A DNA stretch of 64,000 bases from Nonomuraea cavernae (GTDB lineage Bacteria; Actinomycetota; Actinomycetes; Streptosporangiales; Streptosporangiaceae). A program made the translations under genes and the position numbers. How positions within the stretch are numbered: the stretch's first letter is position 1; every line of letters begins with the position of its first letter. This document shows positions 60,470 to 64,000 of this stretch, piece after piece. The notes under the pieces are model-generated. The model had not been told where the DNA came from and did not search any database. It saw nothing but the letters and a program-made list of their open reading frames with translations. The stretch lies in contig NZ_BMNH01000006.1 of assembly GCF_014646355.1 (NCBI RefSeq), positions 216,232 through 280,231 of the forward strand, in the 5' to 3' direction.

Positions 60470-60719
60470 TGCTCGGCTCTGGCAGGAAGCCCGTACGTTG
60501 GCCCTCACACCCGCCCAGGTCGCCTCACCGCTCGCGCGGCGGCCGTACGACCTCCGGCACGCGGCCGTCTCGCTCTGGCTTAACGGCGGCGTACCGGCTC
60601 CGGAAGTGGCGGCCCGTGCTGGCCACGGGGTGGACGTCCTGCTGCGTGTCTATGCCAAGTGCATCGACGGCCAGGAGGACATCGTCAACCAGCGGATCGC
60701 GGACGTACTCACCGCATGA
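60470..60719 (+). pseudogene. Tyrosine recombinase (phage/AICE-type integrase), C-terminal fragment
   Basis: About 83 residues of catalytic domain: RRPYDLRHAAVSLWLNGGVP with the Arg-His pair, then AARAGHGVDVLLRVYAKCID with the second His and the nucleophile Tyr. It matches integrases of actinobacterial integrative elements. The N-terminal two thirds are missing. The stop at 60719 lies about 180 bp before the second tRNA-Tyr repeat, the normal position of int beside an att site. Confidence 0.82.
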
Positions 60720-60896
60720 GATCACGAGCAGCACTCCTCGAAGGGCTCCGGCTTCCCCGGGGCCTTTCAGCGTTGCGGGGCCGCGTCATCCCGCACATCT
60801 TCCGGATCATGGCCGTCTACCTGGGGAAACGCCTCGTGATCCATCCCGCGTATATCCCGTGACCAGCGACAAACGGCCGCTCAGAGCGGCATCTGG

Positions 60897-61009
60897 CTGC
60901 ACACCCCAGAAAAGCAGAAGAGGCCCCGTAGGGCCTCTGAGCTGCGCTAACTGCTGGTGGCAGGTGCAAGGTTCGAACTTGCGTAGGCTGAGCCGACGGT
61001 TTTACAGGG
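60897..61009 (-). repeat. Direct repeat 2 with tRNA-Tyr 3' part (att-like)
   Basis: A 113-bp block repeating 59797-59910. The 53-nt tRNA-Tyr part (61007-60955) is identical in both, while the flanking hairpin part has several differences. A smaller shared piece, GATCCATCCCGCGTATATCC at 59981 and 60838, supports a tandem element structure. Confidence 0.85.
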
Positions 61010-61563
61010 CGTCGCCACTCGTAGCCTGGCATGCTGTTTGAGCTGCGAAGATAGCGCGTCTGATGCTTCTCGTGCGAGGCCCTTCCGGATATATTCCGGA
61101 TCTTGTCAGCCCCTGACTTGCCCGGATTCTCTTCTGGCCTCAACCACCCTGCCCGGTGGGACAGGGTGAGGAACGAACCCTGTCCCGTCGATCGCCCCAG
61201 CCACGTACGGCGCCTGGCCCCGGATGGGCGATCGTGACAGCGGTATCCGTGCGGTCCATCATACGGACTAGCGCATTAGCAGTTCGGATTCTGCCCGCTT
61301 CGATCAGTACATCTAGGGTCAGCGCTTGCCGATTGACCTGATCTTTAGGTGACGCCCTCGATGCGCCCGATATTGGTCGCGGAGTTCAGATCCGGTCGCC
61401 GACGACCCCTCTTGCTGGCGCTAGGATGGCACACACCTACAGCCATCAAGACTCACTCGCTATCAGTTTGATAAAGCTACCGACATCGATCGATAAGTGT
61501 GCTCTTGTCTGGTTAGCTCTCGATTGAGGGGAACTGTACGGACTAAGAGCCAGTGGAGGATGC
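61010..61563. other. Stretch without a supported gene before the EACC1 operon
   Basis: About 550 bp. On the minus strand around 61345-61220 there is a short open piece (RQALTLDVLIEAGRIRTANA then LVRMMDRTD) that may be a coding remnant. No start, domain or RNA was identified. The promoter of the EACC1-caspase operon should be in 61440-61550, where composition becomes AT-richer. Confidence 0.45.
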
Positions 61564-61917
61564 ATGGACATTGCGCTTTCGTTGTCTCCGGGGCACAACA
61601 GAACCGATCTTGAGTCTCTCTTCGACTGGCTCCAAGCCGAGAAGGAACTTCGTGGTCGAGTTAGTTGGAAGGAAGCGCCGCCAAAGCCTGGAGAGATGGG
61701 GGGAATGGCAGAGTTTATTCTGGTGGCGGCCGGATCAGGCGGATTTCTTTCTGTTCTCGCCACATCGGTTCAGACCTGGCTTGCTCAACCAAGAAGGTCA
61801 AACATAAAAATCCGGGCCCGAAGAGATGACGGTGTAGAGATTGAGGTCGACGCTCAAAACATGACGGACGAAAGAGTCCAGGAGCTTCTCAGAAAGCTAT
61901 CCGAGAAGCCGGAGTGA
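61564..61917 (+). CDS. EACC1-like adaptor (effector-associated constant component 1)
   Basis: 117 residues. Early ALSLSPGHNRTDLESLFDWL, then ELRGRVSWKEAPPKPGEMGG, a hydrophobic Gly-rich segment (AEFILVAAGSGGFLSVLATS) and the strand SNIKIRARRDDGVEIEVDA. This is the EACC1 layout: a RAGNYA-like front and a membrane-like Gly helix before a beta element. EACC1 accompanies caspase, trypsin and other effectors in NTP-dependent conflict systems. GGAGG at 61554-61558 fixes the start. Four nt separate it from the caspase gene. Confidence 0.8.
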   Translation: MDIALSLSPGHNRTDLESLFDWLQAEKELRGRVSWKEAPPKPGEMGGMAEFILVAAGSGGFLSVLATSVQTWLAQPRRSNIKIRARRDDGVEIEVDAQNMTDERVQELLRKLSEKPE

Positions 61918-61921
61918 TGCC

Positions 61922-63295
61922 ATGCGTTTGCCGGATCCTAGGCGCTCGCGTGTCGTTCTCATGGGCGCAAGCATCTATGCCGATTACAATCTCAGCGATA
62001 TTCCATCCGTTGAAAAATCTGTCCGCGATCTAGCTACTGCGCTTACAGACCCGACGTTCGGAATAGTCCCACCCGAATATTGCACGGCGCTTATCAATCA
62101 GGGTGACTTGCGACATATCGGACGCCAACTCCGTGAAGCAGCCATGGAGGCTGAAGACCTTCTCCTTGTCTATTATGCCGGACACGGACTGATCGGTGGT
62201 CGTAGGCATGATTTGTATTTGGCCTTGCCGGACAGTGAGTGGCAAGAGCCTGCTTTTAGCTCACTTGAATTCGATAAGCTGCGAAGCGTGGTGCTCAACA
62301 GCACTGCCTCGAACAAAGTCATCATATTGGATTGCTGCTTTTCCGGTCGCGTCTTATCGGATACGATGGCTGATCCCGTGGCAGAAGTGGCGGGCCAAAT
62401 AGAGATTGATGGGACATATGTGCTAACCTCCGCCCACCGGGATCAAGTTTCTCTTGTTCTGCCAAATGAAGAACATACTTCATTTACCGGACGCATGCTT
62501 GACTTGCTACGCCACGGAATTCCGAGAGGACCGCGGCTGCTCACTATTGATAGCATCTATCAACACTTGCGCTCTAAAATGAGAGCAGATGGCCTTTCTG
62601 AGCCCCAGAAAAGAGGGACTCAGACTATAGAACTGCTTGGCCTTGCACGCAATCGAGCAATTGTGCGGTCGAGTGCAAAGCAGCTCCGTAACAGGTACCG
62701 AGCAGCGGCGGATCGGGCTGAGCAACAGGATTGGCGGGGAGCGTTCAGAATGCTCGAAGAAGTGGTTGAGGAGCAAGTAGCCATACTCGGCGAAAATCAT
62801 CCGGACACTCTTCTTTCAAGGCGCCTACTTGCCCATGCAATAGGTGCCATCGGGGCGCCTCTAGAAGCTGCGAAGGAAATCCAAAGTCTTCTCAACACGC
62901 AATCTACATGGGCCTTGCACTCAGAAGAACATCTCCAGACCCTTCAGTTCCTAGCCATTAATATGGGAGAAGCCGGGTTTCGTCGCGATGCAATTTCACT
63001 CCTGCGGCCTCTGATGATAGATCGCATGCGAACTCTAGGCTCCTCAAATTTGTCAACAATTAATACGTGTCACATTCTCGCACGCAACCTAACCATATCG
63101 GGACAACACAAAGAGGCTAGAGCTATATTGGAATATGTGGTTGCAGAAAGAGCTAGAATTTTAGGAGACGATCATGCTCACACCATTCGCGCCAGAAAGG
63201 ACCTAGAGGATCTGGAGCACCTAGAAACCCCAGAGCACCTAAAGGACCTAGAAACCCCGGAGGACGTAGAGGGCCTAGAGGATGACGACACGTAA
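61922..63295 (+). CDS. Caspase-like (C14) protease with TPR-type repeats
   Basis: 457 residues. The caspase/metacaspase domain (about 8-245) has the catalytic His88 in LVYYAGHGLIGG and Cys139 in IILDCCFSGRVL, plus the family start RVVLMGASIYADYNLSDIPS. Residues about 250-425 are TPR-like (AEQQDWRGAFRMLEEVVEEQ, LGENHPDTLLSRRLLAHAIG, and HKEARAILEYVVAERARILG). The last 35 residues are an acidic Leu/Glu repeat (LEHLETPEHLKDLETPEDVE). Codon use is clearly less GC-rich than the backbone, a sign of transfer. It lies between EACC1 and a ClpX-type zinc finger, overlapping the latter by 14 nt. Confidence 0.9.
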   Translation: MRLPDPRRSRVVLMGASIYADYNLSDIPSVEKSVRDLATALTDPTFGIVPPEYCTALINQGDLRHIGRQLREAAMEAEDLLLVYYAGHGLIGGRRHDLYLALPDSEWQEPAFSSLEFDKLRSVVLNSTASNKVIILDCCFSGRVLSDTMADPVAEVAGQIEIDGTYVLTSAHRDQVSLVLPNEEHTSFTGRMLDLLRHGIPRGPRLLTIDSIYQHLRSKMRADGLSEPQKRGTQTIELLGLARNRAIVRSSAKQLRNRYRAAADRAEQQDWRGAFRMLEEVVEEQVAILGENHPDTLLSRRLLAHAIGAIGAPLEAAKEIQSLLNTQSTWALHSEEHLQTLQFLAINMGEAGFRRDAISLLRPLMIDRMRTLGSSNLSTINTCHILARNLTISGQHKEARAILEYVVAERARILGDDHAHTIRARKDLEDLEHLETPEHLKDLETPEDVEGLEDDDT

Positions 63296-63539
63296 TACTT
63301 CCCGGGGATCGATACGCCTCTGCGATTTTTGCGGAAAAACTCAGAAGAAGGTACTTAAAGTAATAGAGGAGAAAGAAAGGGATTCGCACATCTGTAACGA
63401 ATGCGTTGACCTTTGTGTCGAAATAATAGAAGAGGAGACTCGTTTTACTTTGGCCGCAGAGAAGCCATTATCTAATTCTCCGTATCATCTTCCTGCCAAA
63501 ATGACAGAGGATGACATCCTTTTTTGGGCAATGAAGTAA
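63282..63539 (+). CDS. Free-standing ClpX-type C4 zinc-finger protein
   Basis: 85 residues. RLCDFCGKTQKKVLKVIEEK then HICNECVDLCVEIIEEE is the ClpX N-terminal zinc-binding domain (Cys14, Cys17, Cys38, Cys41), but with no AAA+ ATPase. In ClpX this domain dimerises and docks substrates and adaptors. The 38-residue tail ends PAKMTEDDILFWAMK. It is translationally coupled to the caspase gene, so a role in recruiting, or targeting to, ClpXP or in holding the caspase is plausible but unproven. Confidence 0.85.
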   Translation: MTTRNTSRGSIRLCDFCGKTQKKVLKVIEEKERDSHICNECVDLCVEIIEEETRFTLAAEKPLSNSPYHLPAKMTEDDILFWAMK

Positions 63540-63736
63540 GCTAGATCGACAGAAAACGCCTTCACCATAACTTACCTTAGAAGCGCCTCGTCGATAAAGC
63601 TCTCGTGTGTGAGAATATGGAGCACATGGCGGCAGTGGAAGCACTCGGAGAGTCACACGCCGGTCTGAGTTGTCGGCTGAGATTCCCCCCGTTCTCCGGA
63701 CACTTGCCCTGAGGTCACCCCTGATCATCAGGAAGG
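63540..63736. other. Intergenic stretch with probable IS left end
   Basis: About 200 bp without a gene. CTGAGATTCCCCCCGTTCTC at about 63676 is followed by CGGACACTTGCCCTGAGGTC, which looks like the left terminal region of an IS3-family element directly ahead of its orfA. Confidence 0.45.
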
Positions 63737-63913
63737 ATGTCCTCCATGCCCTCACCTCATTCGCCAGAGTTCCGGCGCCGCGCGGTCGAGCTCGCGCGCC
63801 AAGGTGACAAACCGCTCGCCCAACTCGCCAAGGACCTGGGCGTCAGCCGATCATGCCTGCAGAACTGGATCAGCCAGGCCGCCGCCGATGACAACCGGGC
63901 TCTTCGACTTTGA
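63737..63913 (+). pseudogene. IS3-family transposase OrfA, truncated
   Basis: 58 residues: SPHSPEFRRRAVELARQGDK, then LAQLAKDLGVSRSCLQNWIS and QAAADDNRALRL*. This is the HTH_Tnp_1 domain of IS3 OrfA, which normally runs about 95 residues with a leucine zipper; the zipper and frameshift region are missing. ATG at 63737 has GGAAGG upstream. Beyond the stop no OrfB is seen in the 87 bp left. Confidence 0.75.
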
Positions 63914-64000
63914 GGGGGAAGCTCACCCTCATGCCGCTGGGTTGATCGTTTGATGTGTGCAGGCCAACCGTACGCGGCGGCGTTGGTTGGTCAGGTTGCG

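Noticed and set aside
59856..61007. Two tRNA-Tyr genes
   Set aside because: Each has only the part from anticodon loop to CCA, with no acceptor or D-arm 5' half, so they are att-like fragments and not functional tRNAs.
61160..61345. Minus-strand open piece (RQALTLDVLIEAGRIRTANA)
   Set aside because: Looks mildly coding-like but has no start in a sensible place and no recognisable family; at most a remnant.
63929..64000. Minus-strand frame open to the window edge, ending THQTINPAA*
   Set aside because: Could be the end of a transposase, but 23 residues are too few to support it.

Overview
The window is high-GC actinomycete DNA, most like a Streptosporangiaceae genome (Nonomuraea/Streptosporangium type). 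This is inferred from the G/C-rich third codon positions, the many GTG starts, and the regulator families present (LAL/LuxR, TetR, ArsR, ECF sigma). It also fits the conserved block tRNA-Thr / tRNA-Met / rpmG / hadA / hadB / murB, the Spo0M-like protein, the P450, and the CpnT-like WXG100 locus. No species-level claim is made.

Layout: 0-6.8 kb carries a truncated DJ-1/PfpI gene, an amino-acid permease, a VapBC-type toxin-antitoxin pair, lipB, a PspC protein, a HAD-AraC pair divergent from an NmrA-like gene, and uppP. At 6.9-11.0 kb lies an inserted-looking operon on the minus strand: YbaB-like, WXG100-like, YbaB-like, and a 987-residue CpnT-like protein with a collagen-like linker and a C-terminal HD hydrolase domain. 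A decayed copy of the uppP 3' end lies on its far side. From 11.2 to 18.6 kb come an MFS exporter with a divergent ArsR regulator, an HrpB helicase, an SPFH protein with a ribbon-helix-helix partner, and an amidase. From 18.6 to 24.8 kb is a deoC-ALDH-ALDH operon that looks split by a 2.8-kb insert carrying AI-2E and YihY membrane proteins; 19 bp of the deoC 3' end are repeated at the far edge.

24.9-38.8 kb holds an ECF sigma operon, a LAL regulator, a TMEM165/GDT1 transporter behind a yybP-ykoY-like Mn2+ riboswitch, murB, the hadAB-rpmG-tRNA block, an NlpC/P60 hydrolase, and a DrrAB-like ABC exporter. 38.8-55.8 kb holds small redox enzymes, argG with ArgR-like boxes, RidA, a P450-TetR pair, Spo0M, hemerythrin, an iron/cobalamin/F420-0-type ABC importer, a TetR-DUF418 divergon, and a secreted family 8 polysaccharide lyase.

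From about 56 kb the DNA decays into remnants (GntR/UTRA, alpha/beta hydrolase, ECF sigma factor). It then enters an integration hot spot: two 113-bp direct repeats each contain the same 53 nt of the 3' part of tRNA-Tyr and flank a tyrosine-recombinase fragment. Just beyond is an AT-richer three-gene operon of EACC1 adaptor, caspase-TPR protein and a free-standing ClpX-type zinc finger. It is a likely conflict/defence system and the best candidate here for something undescribed. A truncated IS3-type orfA lies at the edge.

A recurring oddity is short direct duplication of gene 3' ends across stop codons (PspC, the GT2-like gene, an ABC permease, a PPOX gene, and in split form uppP and deoC).
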